The notes under the pieces were generated by a model. That model ran no database searches. It was not told the DNA's origin and saw nothing but the letters and a program-made list of their open reading frames with translations. From positions 130,742-194,741 of the forward strand of contig JAIXQF010000001.1 in assembly GCA_027484085.1 (NCBI GenBank): a stretch of 64,000 nt of DNA, given 5' to 3'. This document shows positions 47,819 through 57,000 of this stretch, one piece after another (within the stretch, counting starts at the first letter, position 1; each line of letters opens with the position of its first letter). The translations under genes and the position numbers were made by a program. This DNA comes from Actinomycetales bacterium. GTDB taxonomy: Bacteria > Actinomycetota > Actinomycetes > S36-B12 > UBA5976.

Positions 47819-49404
47819 AGCGGAATGTTTCCATGCTTCTTTGGAGGCAAAATTTGCCGCTTGCCGCGCAAGGAACGCAGAGCACGAACCACCATGACGC
47901 GGGTTTCACTCGGCACGATTACCCGATCTATGTATCCACGCTCAGCTGCGATGTATGGATTTGCAAACTTGTCATCGTATTCCTGGAGCAACTTGGCGCG
48001 CTCAGTTTCTGGATCTTTAGCCTCAGCCAATTCCTTGCGGTAAAGCACATTGACTGCGCCTTGTGCACCCATCACGGCAATTTGAGCACTTGGCCATGCC
48101 AAGTTGATGTCAGCTCCTAAGTGCTTTGATCCCATAACGTCGTAAGCGCCACCGTAAGCCTTGCGAGTAATGATCGTTACTAAAGGAACAGTCGCTTCGG
48201 CATATGCATAAAGCAGTTTTGCGCCGCGACGAATGATTCCTTGCCATTCTTGATCTGTTCCTGGCAAGAATCCAGGAACGTCAACCAATGTGATGACTGG
48301 AACATTGAACGAATCACAAGTTCTTACAAAACGTGCTGCCTTCTCACTGGCATCGATATCGAGAGTTCCAGCAAACTGCATAGGCTGGCTGGCTACAACG
48401 CCAACCGGACGACCTTCAACGCGACCGTACCCACAAATAATGTTGGGTGCGAAAAGTGCTTGGGTTTCCAAGAACTCGCCATCGTCCACAATCGTCTCAA
48501 TGACTTTGTGCATGTCATACGGCTGATTCGGTGAATCAGGAATGATTGTGTCAAGCAACAAGTCTGCTTCAGAGATTTCTAAATCTGCCTCAACATCTAA
48601 GTAGGGAACTTCATCCATGTTGTTACTTGGCAGGAACGACAATAGGTTCTTTACATATTCCAGAGCATCATCTTCATCAGATGCCATGTAATGAGCAACG
48701 CCAGATTTCGTATTGTGAGTTCGAGCGCCACCTAAATCTTCGAAGGCAACCTCTTCACCCGTTACTGTCTTGATAACTTCTGGACCCGTGATGAACATGT
48801 GTGAAGTTTGATCAACCATCACGATGAAGTCAGTTAGGGCAGGGGAGTAAACCGCACCGCCGGCGCATGGACCTAGAACTAATGAGATTTGTGGAATAAC
48901 GCCAGATGCATGCGCATTGCGCTTGAAGATCTCGCCGTAAAGGCCAAGTGAAACTACGCCTTCTTGAATGCGGGCACCGCCCGAGTCATTGATGCCAATC
49001 ATTGGGACGCCAGTTTTGAGCGCCAAGTCCATGACTTTGCAAATTTTTTCGCCAAAGACTTCGCCAAGTGACCCACCGAAAACTGTGAAGTCTTGCGCGA
49101 AGACACAGACCTGGCGGCCGTCAATAGTTCCGTAGCCGGTGATTACACCATCACCATAAGGACGAGACTTTTCCATGCCAAAGTTATGAGAACGGTGTCT
49201 TGCTAAACCATCTATTTGCTGGAACGAGCCTTCGTCGAGCAAGCGCTCGATCCGCTCCATCGCTGTTAGCTTGCCGCGAGCATGCTGCTTATCTACCGCC
49301 TCGGAGCGTCGATGCGCAGCGTCATTGCGCCGTGCCTCTAGATCTGCGATCTTTCCAGCAGTGGTATGGATGTCGATCCCATTATTGGCGGTTTCGGCGC
49401 TCAC
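47815..49404 (-). CDS. Acyl-CoA (propionyl-CoA) carboxylase beta subunit
   Basis: 529 residues forming the two crotonase-type halves of a carboxyltransferase. [13 protein letters not shown] and [16 protein letters not shown] mark the acyl-CoA half; [12 protein letters not shown] and [16 protein letters not shown] mark the biotin half. Length and motifs fit a propionyl-CoA carboxylase of the AccD5/PccB class, which makes methylmalonyl-CoA for the mutase in this window. GTG 49404 follows GGAGGAA. It is divergent from birA. Confidence 0.94.
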   Translation of the reverse strand: MSAETANNGIDIHTTAGKIADLEARRNDAAHRRSEAVDKQHARGKLTAMERIERLLDEGSFQQIDGLARHRSHNFGMEKSRPYGDGVITGYGTIDGRQVCVFAQDFTVFGGSLGEVFGEKICKVMDLALKTGVPMIGINDSGGARIQEGVVSLGLYGEIFKRNAHASGVIPQISLVLGPCAGGAVYSPALTDFIVMVDQTSHMFITGPEVIKTVTGEEVAFEDLGGARTHNTKSGVAHYMASDEDDALEYVKNLLSFLPSNNMDEVPYLDVEADLEISEADLLLDTIIPDSPNQPYDMHKVIETIVDDGEFLETQALFAPNIICGYGRVEGRPVGVVASQPMQFAGTLDIDASEKAARFVRTCDSFNVPVITLVDVPGFLPGTDQEWQGIIRRGAKLLYAYAEATVPLVTIITRKAYGGAYDVMGSKHLGADINLAWPSAQIAVMGAQGAVNVLYRKELAEAKDPETERAKLLQEYDDKFANPYIAAERGYIDRVIVPSETRVMVVRALRSLRGKRQILPPKKHGNIPL

Positions 49405-49430
49405 GTGTTCCTCCGTACTAGTCCTTCGCC

Positions 49431-49436
49431 TACCCT
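49431..49436 (+). promoter_or_regulatory. -10 element TACCCT of birA, leaderless
   Basis: TACCCT, six bases (AGCGAT) and GTG 49443. It lies 26 bases from the carboxylase beta start on the opposite strand, so both promoters share a very short region. Confidence 0.55.
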
Positions 49437-49442
49437 AGCGAT

Positions 49443-50252
49443 GTGGATATAAAAGATATGAAACGCGGGCGTCCAGCGCTTGATCCTGCTCTCATATTAA
49501 GTGAGTTAGCCAAAACATCCTCGAAATGGCTCGATATAGAGGTCTTTGAGCAAGTTGATTCAACGAATGACCTTGCCATTGCAAGGTTAAGTAACACAAT
49601 TTCAAATTCAGTTTTTGCAATTACGGCGGATGAACAACTCAAGGGACGCGGTCGCCTACAACGGGAATGGCAGAGTCCATTTGGGGCGGGAATTGCTATC
49701 AGCATTGCGGTACCAACAAGCCTGTTTAAATGTGAAGTTTCTGCCATCCCGTTACTTGCGGGAATCGCTGCAAATGATTGCCTGAATAATCTTGGTGCAG
49801 ATGCCAAGTTAAAGTGGCCAAACGATTTAATGATTGAACTTGAATCTACGGAACTAAAAAAGATCGGTGGAATTTTGGTGCAACGACATGGGGATCATGT
49901 CGTGATCGGAATTGGAATCAATGTAGATCTTGCTGTTGATGAGTTACCAACGGAGAATGCAACTTCGCTTTCGCTGATAAATCTTAGAGTCGCTCGAGAA
50001 AGTTTGATTGCCAAGCTACTTATGAATTTGGAACTTGCAACAGAACTAACATCGGAAGAATGGTTACCGCGCTATACAAGCGATTGCGCAACTATTGGAT
50101 CGAATGTGACGGTTGCTCGAAAAGTGGAATCAATTGTGACTGGAATTGCAGTTGGAGTTAGAGAATCTGGCGAACTGATCATTGATTCAAGTGAAGGACT
50201 AGTGGAAATAACCTCTGGGGATGTAATTCAAGTAAGACCAAGTACTAAATAA
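49443..50252 (+). CDS. birA: Biotin--[acetyl-CoA-carboxylase] ligase
   Basis: 269 residues, the short form without an N-terminal repressor helix-turn-helix. GRGRLQREWQSPFGAG is the biotinoyl-AMP loop, KWPNDLM the catalytic stretch, and KKIGGILVQ the central motif; a C-terminal SH3-like domain ends it. It would attach biotin to the carboxylase carrier encoded at 45-47 kb. It begins about 40 bases from the carboxylase beta start and faces away from it. Confidence 0.95.
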   Translation: MDIKDMKRGRPALDPALILSELAKTSSKWLDIEVFEQVDSTNDLAIARLSNTISNSVFAITADEQLKGRGRLQREWQSPFGAGIAISIAVPTSLFKCEVSAIPLLAGIAANDCLNNLGADAKLKWPNDLMIELESTELKKIGGILVQRHGDHVVIGIGINVDLAVDELPTENATSLSLINLRVARESLIAKLLMNLELATELTSEEWLPRYTSDCATIGSNVTVARKVESIVTGIAVGVRESGELIIDSSEGLVEITSGDVIQVRPSTK

Positions 50253-50257
50253 ATCGA

Positions 50258-50719
50258 TTAACTATTTTGTTCCACAATAGATACATCATTTGGGAAAACC
50301 CAGTTGTGATATCCCCAAAACCTAAAAACCGTTCCAAGAACTAATCCAATAACGTTCGCACTGATGTTGTCGGCTAGCGCACTATCAAACCCAAGTAAGT
50401 AGTGGCTGATCCAAAGACAAGACAGCGAAATAATCATTCCTGCGCCGTTAAACACGAAAAACAATGCGTACTCGCGTCGAAACGAAGAGCGGGTTCGATC
50501 CTTGAACGTCCAGTGGCGGTTTCCAAAGTAGGCAAATGTTGTTGCAACCAAAACGCTCAGTGCTTTTGCAGTAAGTGGCTTATCAAAGAGTGGCCCTTCG
50601 CCACTGGCAAAACGCAAGGCATTAAATACGGATAGGTCAATCACGTAGGCAGCCAATCCAACGGCGCCGAACTTTCCGAGCTCTCGTCGCATGTCAGTAA
50701 CGAACTTTTTGATTGGCAT
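50258..50719 (-). CDS. GtrA-family membrane protein
   Basis: 153 residues with four hydrophobic segments (about 18-36, 50-68, 84-102 and 117-135) and the family's FGNRHWTFK and FWGYHNWVF motifs. GtrA-like proteins move lipid-linked sugars in cell-surface polysaccharide synthesis. It is convergent with birA after five bases. TAATCT six bases before the ATG suggests a leaderless transcript, though AGAGGG in the same interval could also serve as ribosome site. Confidence 0.9.
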   Translation of the reverse strand: MPIKKFVTDMRRELGKFGAVGLAAYVIDLSVFNALRFASGEGPLFDKPLTAKALSVLVATTFAYFGNRHWTFKDRTRSSFRREYALFFVFNGAGMIISLSCLWISHYLLGFDSALADNISANVIGLVLGTVFRFWGYHNWVFPNDVSIVEQNS

Positions 50720-50725
50720 CCCTCT

Positions 50726-50731
50726 AGATTA
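50726..50731 (-). promoter_or_regulatory. -10 element TAATCT of the gtrA-like gene
   Basis: On the minus strand TAATCT is followed by AGAGGG and the ATG at 50719. The six-base gap may reflect leaderless initiation. Confidence 0.5.
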
Positions 50732-50823
50732 GCCAACATTTTCACGCATTAATGCAATAGGTACAGAGGCTTCTCATTAGTGAGGTAAATTTGCAATCAA
50801 ATGCCGTACTAGGGAGAACCGAA

Positions 50824-51501
50824 ATGAGTCAGCGCATCTTGGTCATCGAAGATGATCAATCAATTGCTGAGATGGTTGGCATTCTCCTGCGCACCGAGGG
50901 GTTCGACGTTTCATATTGTGCAGATGGGAATCAAGCACTAAACGCATTCCAAGTAGTTTCACCAGATTTAGTCCTACTTGATTTAATGCTTCCAGGTAGA
51001 GACGGTATTGAGGTTTGTCGGGCCATTAGGAATACCAGCGGTGTTCCAATCGTGATGCTGACGGCGCGAAGCGATACCAGTGATGTTGTAACTGGCCTAG
51101 AAGCTGGCGCTGATGACTACATCGTTAAGCCGATAAAGAATGAAGAACTAATTGCCAGAATTCGTGCGCGCTTAAGAAGCTTAGAAGTTCCTCCCGACAA
51201 TGAAATAAGTGTCGGTGATCTGATTATCGACGTCGCTGGTCACGAAGTTAGGCGTGGCGAAGTGAACATCCCGCTTACTGTTCTTGAATTCAAGTTACTC
51301 GTCACACTTGCAAAGCGACCATGGCAAGTCTTTACGCGTGAAGCACTTCTAGAAGACGTTTGGGAGTACCAGCACGCAGCCGACACCAGACTTGTCAATG
51401 TGCATGTACAAAGACTCCGCGCGAAAATCGAGATTGATCCAGAACATCCAGAGATCGTTGTTACGGTTCGGGGTATTGGATATAAAGCTGGGCGAACTTA
51501 A
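50824..51501 (+). CDS. mtrA: Two-component response regulator MtrA
   Basis: 225 residues. A receiver domain has the acidic pair Asp10/Asp11, the phospho-acceptor Asp53 in LLDLMLPG, and the Lys of DDYIVKP. The C-terminal OmpR-type winged helix (TRLVNVHVQRLRAKIE) binds DNA. MtrA coordinates cell division and wall hydrolysis in actinobacteria. ATG 50824 after AGGGAGAA is preferred over an upstream TTG at 50791. The operon mtrA-mtrB-lpqB-comF is intact. Confidence 0.96.
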   Translation: MSQRILVIEDDQSIAEMVGILLRTEGFDVSYCADGNQALNAFQVVSPDLVLLDLMLPGRDGIEVCRAIRNTSGVPIVMLTARSDTSDVVTGLEAGADDYIVKPIKNEELIARIRARLRSLEVPPDNEISVGDLIIDVAGHEVRRGEVNIPLTVLEFKLLVTLAKRPWQVFTREALLEDVWEYQHAADTRLVNVHVQRLRAKIEIDPEHPEIVVTVRGIGYKAGRT

Positions 51502-51504
51502 CCG

Positions 51505-53058
51505 GTGAGCGAATTGGCTCGAGAAATGATCTCTATCAGAGGTCGTTGGCGGCGAAATCTTCAACTTCGTTTACTTATTTTGACTTTCGTCATCTCAACA
51601 TCAGTGCTTAGCATTATCGGTGTCCTTTTAGTTAATCAAGTAACGTCCGGTCTACTTGAAGCAAAACAACAAAGTGCATTGACAGAGGCAACCGCTGCGC
51701 GACTCGAGGTGCAGCGATTACTAGATGCATCTGACGTTGGATTGGTTGCCCCAAACAACACCCGACTTGTTGATTCAGTTATCACCGCTCTGGCAGTTCG
51801 TTCTGGATCACCAGGACTTTACGATGCTCTGTTCTTAAGCGATCCAGACTTAGTCGGAGTTCCTGAGCGTGGAACCAAATTGGTATCCGAAGCCTCTATT
51901 CCGGCCGAGCTAAGGGCAGCCATTCGAGAGCGAGATCGTCAAGCATGGGCCTACTCCACTCTGATTTATGAAGGGGGCACGACTACGCAAGGCTTGGTTG
52001 TCGGCTCGCCAGTTACAATTCCTCGCGTCGGAGCCTACGAACTCTATTTATTGTTTCCACTAGATAGTGAGCAGCGAACGATTGATCTCGTAAAGCAAGG
52101 TGTATCTGCTACCGGCATCGTTCTGCTCGTGAGTCTCATGATTCTGGCTTGGTTCGTTACCGCTCGAGTCACAGACCCAGTAAGAGAGGCTGCCAAGATC
52201 GCCGTCCAGATTGCAGGAGGTGACCTAGACCGACGTATGGAAGTCCATGGCGAAGATGACATCGCTAGGTTGGCTGGTTCCTTTAATGAAATGGCTACAA
52301 GTTTGCAAAGCCAAATCATTCGACTCGAATCCTTGTCACAAGTCCAACAACAGTTTGTATCGGATGTTTCGCATGAGTTGCGCACTCCATTAACAACAGT
52401 TCGCATGGCAAGCGAAATGATCTATAACGCGCGAGCCGATTTTGACCCCGACATGGCCAGATCTGCGGAGCTGCTAAGGAATCAGGTAGATAGATTCGAC
52501 GCCTTGTTAAATGACTTACTAGAGATGAGCAAAATTGACGCTCGGGCGCTACCTCTGGAAAGTAGTCCAGTTGATCTGGCGGAAGTTACTCAAATGGTTC
52601 TTCGGGACAATAGTGAAATTGCCGCAGAGCATGCAACTAGTTTCAGGTTCGTCAGTGTGGGTGACGCCACGGTCACTGCTGACGAGCGCAGAGTTTCTCG
52701 CATCATCCGAAACCTTATTGTGAATGCCATCGAACACTGCAATGGCACTGAAGTTGAAGTTGAAATCGCAGGAAACGAAAGCTGTGTTTCGGTATCGGTG
52801 CGAGATCGAGGTCAAGGAATAGCGGTCGAGGATCTTTCCCGAGTTTTTGGTCGCTTCTGGAGAGCAGATCCAGCGCGTCAGCGCACGCTTGGTGGCACCG
52901 GACTTGGGCTTTCGATTTCTGCCGAGGATGCTGCTCTTCATGGTGGCATCATCGATGTTTGGGGTGCACCAAATGAAGGTGCACAATTCGTTTTAACTCT
53001 GCCGCGTCTTGAACTCGGCGAGATAACTAATGTGGCAATTTCGGCAGGTGCACCGTGA
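51505..53058 (+). CDS. mtrB: Sensor histidine kinase MtrB
   Basis: 517 residues. A first membrane segment (about 18-45), an external domain of about 150 residues, a second segment (about 195-220) and a HAMP linker lead to HisKA with DVSHELRTPLTT and a HATPase domain with NLIVNAIEH, RDRGQGIA and GGTGLGLSI. It phosphorylates MtrA. GTG 51505 starts three bases after the mtrA stop, and the stop overlaps lpqB as GTGA. Confidence 0.96.
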   Translation: MSELAREMISIRGRWRRNLQLRLLILTFVISTSVLSIIGVLLVNQVTSGLLEAKQQSALTEATAARLEVQRLLDASDVGLVAPNNTRLVDSVITALAVRSGSPGLYDALFLSDPDLVGVPERGTKLVSEASIPAELRAAIRERDRQAWAYSTLIYEGGTTTQGLVVGSPVTIPRVGAYELYLLFPLDSEQRTIDLVKQGVSATGIVLLVSLMILAWFVTARVTDPVREAAKIAVQIAGGDLDRRMEVHGEDDIARLAGSFNEMATSLQSQIIRLESLSQVQQQFVSDVSHELRTPLTTVRMASEMIYNARADFDPDMARSAELLRNQVDRFDALLNDLLEMSKIDARALPLESSPVDLAEVTQMVLRDNSEIAAEHATSFRFVSVGDATVTADERRVSRIIRNLIVNAIEHCNGTEVEVEIAGNESCVSVSVRDRGQGIAVEDLSRVFGRFWRADPARQRTLGGTGLGLSISAEDAALHGGIIDVWGAPNEGAQFVLTLPRLELGEITNVAISAGAP

Positions 53059-54752
53059 AATCAAAATTAGTCAATGGTGTTGCTTTGTTAGCCCTGTTGC
53101 TTTCTGGTTGCTCTGGAATTCCAACTTCTAGCCAGGTTTTTTATGGGGAAGAAATTTCTGAGGATACTTCAACCCAGTTTGTTCGGGTTATTGCCCGACC
53201 ACCTAGCAACGACATGAGTCCTGAAGAAATTGTGCGGGGATTTTTAGACGCCTGCGCAGATCCTTCGGGAAATTATGAAATAGCCCGTCAGTACTTGGAG
53301 ATAACTGCTGGTGAAGCGTGGAATCCTTTGGCGGGTATCGATGTTTATGATTCATCAACTATTGAAATCTCAGGCGAATCAAAGTCCTTAACGGTTAGCG
53401 CAGATAAAATTGGCACAATTTCGGATTTAGGAAGATTCCAAAGCGGAGATCCTGGAGCAAAGATTTCCGCTTCATTTGACCTCGTACAAAATTCAGGAAG
53501 CCAGTGGCGGATTTCAAATTTGAGCGATGGGATTCTGCTGTCCAGCAGCGACGTTGATCGCTCGTTTAGAAGTTTTCCAATCTACTTTTTCAATACCGAA
53601 TTGACGTCATTAGTAGCAGACAATTTATTGGTACCTGTGAGTAACTCAGGTGCTGCCACCTCATTAGTTCGATCACTTCTGGATGGCCCATCACCTTATC
53701 TATCACCAGTTGCAAAGAGCGCATTTCCAGTTGGAACCACTCTCACGTATGGATCGGTTCCTGTTCTTAATGGAATTGCCCAAGTTGATCTTTCAAATGA
53801 AGTTTTAGGTGCCGATGAATTGACCAGGCGAGCTATGTCAGCTCAATTAGTTTGGACTTTAAGTGGCCTTGCGAATGTATCGTCAGTACAGATCTTGGTG
53901 TCGGGCCAACCCTTGATCTTGACCAATATTGATTCGCTTCAGACCATACAAGTCTGGCAAAGCCTTTCACTTTTGCCGAACCCAAATCGAATCAATTTAA
54001 ATGTAATCAGAAGCGAATCAATTTATTCAATTACAGACGTCGTCGAAACTTTAGAGTTCACTTCCAAGACCCCATTAATCTTTGCGACGCCAAATGAATT
54101 GGATTCCAAAATTGCAGTTGTCACTTCAGACTTAAAGTCACTCCAGATCATTAACAAGGCAGCTTCTAAATTTGAATTAGTTTCTCAAGGGGAGCAGATT
54201 TCTAAACCCACATGGGATCGTAATGGGAGTGTTTACTTCTCCGAATTTGGATTTGGAGTTCGCGAGGTAACAAGTGACGGCACCGTGCGCGAAGTTGCAG
54301 TAGATGCCTCAACATTGGGTACAAGCGATCAGGTCAAGCAGGTTGCTGTCTCAAGTGATGGCATTCGCGTCGCGGTTGTGATGTCGGATGGCATTCAGGA
54401 TGTAGTTGCCGTGGGCGCAATCTTTAAAACGGACAGTGAGACCCGAATCATTGGACTACATCGAATAGAACGATCAATCACGTCTATTCGCGATATCGCT
54501 TGGAGCTCACCAACATCCATTGCGGTTCTGGGTTCCGATGAATCTCAGAGCAATTTACTATTTGATGTGTCGCTAATGGATGGCAAGGCTAAAGCGTTCA
54601 GTGCTCCAATTGGTGCGCAACAGGTTTCTGTTGATGGAAACGGAAAACTGTTTATTTCTGCTGTGGATGGCGCAAATCAATTGCTCTACCAACAAACTTT
54701 CGGATCATGGTCACTAGTTACCACTGGAATTGGCGGATTCTTTTCCCGCTGA
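53055..54752 (+). CDS. lpqB: Lipoprotein LpqB, MtrAB accessory
   Basis: 565 residues. A signal peptide ends in the lipobox LLSGC with Cys19. A GerMN domain (about 170-300) and a C-terminal beta-propeller-like half follow. LpqB interacts with MtrB outside the membrane and tunes MtrA phosphorylation. GTG 53055 overlaps the mtrB stop. Confidence 0.92.
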   Translation: MKSKLVNGVALLALLLSGCSGIPTSSQVFYGEEISEDTSTQFVRVIARPPSNDMSPEEIVRGFLDACADPSGNYEIARQYLEITAGEAWNPLAGIDVYDSSTIEISGESKSLTVSADKIGTISDLGRFQSGDPGAKISASFDLVQNSGSQWRISNLSDGILLSSSDVDRSFRSFPIYFFNTELTSLVADNLLVPVSNSGAATSLVRSLLDGPSPYLSPVAKSAFPVGTTLTYGSVPVLNGIAQVDLSNEVLGADELTRRAMSAQLVWTLSGLANVSSVQILVSGQPLILTNIDSLQTIQVWQSLSLLPNPNRINLNVIRSESIYSITDVVETLEFTSKTPLIFATPNELDSKIAVVTSDLKSLQIINKAASKFELVSQGEQISKPTWDRNGSVYFSEFGFGVREVTSDGTVREVAVDASTLGTSDQVKQVAVSSDGIRVAVVMSDGIQDVVAVGAIFKTDSETRIIGLHRIERSITSIRDIAWSSPTSIAVLGSDESQSNLLFDVSLMDGKAKAFSAPIGAQQVSVDGNGKLFISAVDGANQLLYQQTFGSWSLVTTGIGGFFSR

Positions 54753-54825
54753 TTTAACAGCTTCAGGTTATCTACAATCTCGCTGAACTTCAGAAAGTTT
54801 GCTATGGAATTCAGCAATATGCACC

Positions 54826-55446
54826 ATGTCAATATTGAAGCAACTAGTTTTCACGCCCAAGTGCCTGATTTGTCAACGACTCGGTGTTGAGTTTTGTTTG
54901 TCGTGTATTGAGAAGGTAAGACCATTCAGAGCGAGTGACCTTTCTGAAATTGAGGCCGGCTTTTGTGCTGGTGAGTATTCGGGCTGGCTACGAGATTGCA
55001 TCATTAGCTACAAGAATGGTGAAGCTAAATACGCTGCCTTACTTTCTCAACTTTTGAGCATGACTCTTGAAAAGCTTGCGTCGTCTCCGAATCTAACTTT
55101 GATCCCAATCCCAAGTTCTCAGCAAAAGATTAAAGAGCGAGGTTTTGATTCGGTGGCCAATCTTTGTGCGAAGTTACCGATTGTCAGCAAAGGTGTTCGG
55201 CTAGACACCTCAAATCTTTATCTGCGGCGCGCAGTTGCGGATCAAGTTGGCTTAAGCGCAGCGCAGCGTCAAGTAAATCTTGCTGGTGCCTTTGGGGTTC
55301 GCAGAGTTGTAAGTGGAACAGTGGTGGTGATTGACGACGTGATAACAACAGGGGCGACAATCAATAGCGCGGCAAAGGCACTCAAATTCGCAGGCGCACA
55401 ACGAGTACTGGCACTGGCTTTGTGTGGCACTCCCAGAATCCGATAA
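54826..55446 (+). CDS. ComF-family phosphoribosyltransferase-like protein
   Basis: 206 residues. CLIC and CLSC near the N terminus form a four-cysteine zinc finger, and VVVIDDVITTGATI is the phosphoribosyltransferase loop near 165-178. Homologues take part in DNA uptake or processing of incoming strands, though the exact reaction is unknown. It is the last gene of the mtrAB-lpqB unit. The start is not certain: ATG 54826 is chosen, with a TTG at 54799 as option; both lack good ribosome sites. TACAAT at 54773-54778 may be its own -10. In relatives hpf (raiA) follows comF, but here it is missing. Confidence 0.85.
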   Translation: MSILKQLVFTPKCLICQRLGVEFCLSCIEKVRPFRASDLSEIEAGFCAGEYSGWLRDCIISYKNGEAKYAALLSQLLSMTLEKLASSPNLTLIPIPSSQQKIKERGFDSVANLCAKLPIVSKGVRLDTSNLYLRRAVADQVGLSAAQRQVNLAGAFGVRRVVSGTVVVIDDVITTGATINSAAKALKFAGAQRVLALALCGTPRIR

Positions 55447-55449
55447 CCT
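55444..55449 (+). promoter_or_regulatory. -10 element TAACCT upstream of the structured RNA
   Basis: TAACCT uses the comF stop codon as its first half. With six bases after it the predicted start is G55456, the first G of the long closing stem. TTGTGT at about 55420 would be an acceptable -35 at 18 bases. Confidence 0.5.
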
Positions 55450-55455
55450 CTTGAT

Positions 55456-55718
55456 GGCACCCACCCGGGTCCGTGATTGCGTTGCAAAGCAGTTCTTCGA
55501 AGTTGTTTTGCAACAAGCCGATGCCAGCCGCAGGCAAAGCGGTCCACGTAAGACGACTCTTGGTCGTTGAGCACGGTGCGGTTTAGAAGTAAGTCCTGCC
55601 TGTTCTTTGATCCAGATGGTCAAAATCAACAGCGAGGGTTAGTAGTAGCGATTGACGCTGCGGAAGCTCCAGCAGGCGAATGTGGGGTCGAAAATCAGGT
55701 CGGACGGGTGGGTGTCAT
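55456..55718 (+). ncRNA. Structured RNA candidate, possibly raiA-motif RNA
   Basis: The 337-base gap after comF carries no convincing gene but a nested fold. Closing stem: 55454-55467 pairs with 55705-55718, and 55470-55473 with 55701-55704. Its one non-Watson-Crick pair is G-U on the plus strand but A-C on the minus, so the RNA is read from the plus strand. Inside: 55481-55488/55507-55514, 55528-55531/55539-55542, 55553-55557/55563-55567, and a junction 55595-55599/55672-55676 enclosing two hairpins (55600-55610/55620-55632 and 55647-55650/55656-55659). raiA-motif RNAs of actinobacteria and Firmicutes lie by raiA (hpf), which usually follows comF; the place fits, though hpf is absent. Family assignment is from position and complexity, not from a consensus match. 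Confidence 0.5.
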
Positions 55719-55783
55719 TTTCTTACTCCCTTGTTCATCTGCATTCCCGCGCCCACTAAGTTGGTGCATGTTGGGAGTCCTAC

Positions 55784-56986
55784 ATGACACAGAGTCAAAG
55801 TATTGAAAAGCAAGATTTTGTAATCAAAGCACTCCCGTTATTTTTTGTTGCAATGACACTTCGGCCACTAACTACTTCAGTTGGTCCGGTGCTTCCCGAA
55901 ATTCGAGAAGATTTTGGCTTATCGGCTACCGCCGGCTCGCTATTGAGCACACTACCTATTTTGATGTTTGGTCTCGGCGCATTATTTGTTCCGCGCCTAC
56001 TGCATCGCATTAGCCCTAACAAAGCAATTTCATTAAGTCTGCTGGCACTTGCAGTTGGTGGCCACCTTCGCTTACTTCCATTTGTAGTAGTCCTTTATCT
56101 AGGAACCATAATCATCGGGCTGGGTGTTGCAGTTGGCAACGTCGTCCCGTCATTGATAACGCGAAGGGATTTCCCAACTCGAATTGGTGGCGTAATGGGC
56201 ATGATTGCAGGAGCAATTTCGCTCTCTGCCGCTGTTGCGGCGCTGGTAACTTATCCGATTGCGAATCGACTTGGTTCGTGGCGGGAAGCGCTTGAATTGT
56301 GGGCGTTATTACCACTAATCGTTTTTATCATCTGGCAGTTTTATAGACATTCAAAGAGTAATGACGTTCGACTAGATACTCCTCACAACATGAAGGCATT
56401 GCTTCGAAATCCTTTGGCCTGGAGTTTGACTCTGTACTTCGGTTTCCAATCAATAAATTTTCATTCAATGAACACCTGGCTACCTACTATCTTGCGCGAG
56501 GCTGGTACTGATCCAGTTACTGCCGGAAATCAGTTAGCGCTATTAGTTCTCATTGGGTTACCAACCGGATTGTTTGTGCCACCTCTAGCTGCCCGACTCG
56601 CTTCGCAGGTGGTTCTCTGCGTTGGCTTCGTGGTGGTGTTTGCGATCGGCCTGATTGGAATTTATAGCTTTGCAATTTACGGATTATGGCCTGCTGCCAC
56701 TTGGCTCTGGGTTTTTCTGCTTGGGGTAGGGCTTGGCTCGTCATTTCCGCTCGCCTTAACTTTGGTGCTACTGCGTTCTGATACTCCAGAGACTTCGAGA
56801 GATCTAGGTTCATTTATGCAGGGTGGGGGATACGTAATTTCAGCGTTAGGACCATTGACCATGGGATTCTTGCGCGATGTTACAAATTCTTGGTCAGCAG
56901 CGTTCTTTGCTTTAGGTTTCGCGCTGTTAGTGCAACTCATTTCTGGGGTAATAATCTCGCGGCCAGTTTTAATTACTGAGCGCTAA
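55784..56986 (+). CDS. MFS transporter, CynX/NimT type
   Basis: 400 residues with twelve predicted helices. LFFVAMTLRPLTTSVGPVLPEI is the family's typical first helix with its Arg-Pro turn, and the inter-half loop is near 190-205. Members export cyanate-like ions, nitroimidazoles or other small anions; the substrate is unknown. ATG 55784 has GGGAGT upstream. The structured RNA ends about 65 bases before it, so cis control of this gene is an alternative reading of that RNA. Confidence 0.85.
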   Translation: MTQSQSIEKQDFVIKALPLFFVAMTLRPLTTSVGPVLPEIREDFGLSATAGSLLSTLPILMFGLGALFVPRLLHRISPNKAISLSLLALAVGGHLRLLPFVVVLYLGTIIIGLGVAVGNVVPSLITRRDFPTRIGGVMGMIAGAISLSAAVAALVTYPIANRLGSWREALELWALLPLIVFIIWQFYRHSKSNDVRLDTPHNMKALLRNPLAWSLTLYFGFQSINFHSMNTWLPTILREAGTDPVTAGNQLALLVLIGLPTGLFVPPLAARLASQVVLCVGFVVVFAIGLIGIYSFAIYGLWPAATWLWVFLLGVGLGSSFPLALTLVLLRSDTPETSRDLGSFMQGGGYVISALGPLTMGFLRDVTNSWSAAFFALGFALLVQLISGVIISRPVLITER

Positions 56987-57000
56987 TGAAACAATGAGGT

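Noticed and set aside
55454-55570. A 38-codon ORF (MAPTRVRDCV...) inside the gap after comF
   Set aside because: Its ATG lies at the foot of the closing RNA helix, it has no ribosome site, and the strong base-pairing explains the sequence better than a protein.
55456-55718. tmRNA, RNase P RNA or SRP RNA
   Set aside because: No tRNA-like ends with a T arm, no RNase P core sequence and no SRP domain IV loop could be found in the stretch.
55454-55718. MITE-like element with terminal inverted repeats
   Set aside because: The terminal repeats are compatible with one, but no target-site duplication is visible and the internal nested pairing and promoter position favour an RNA gene.
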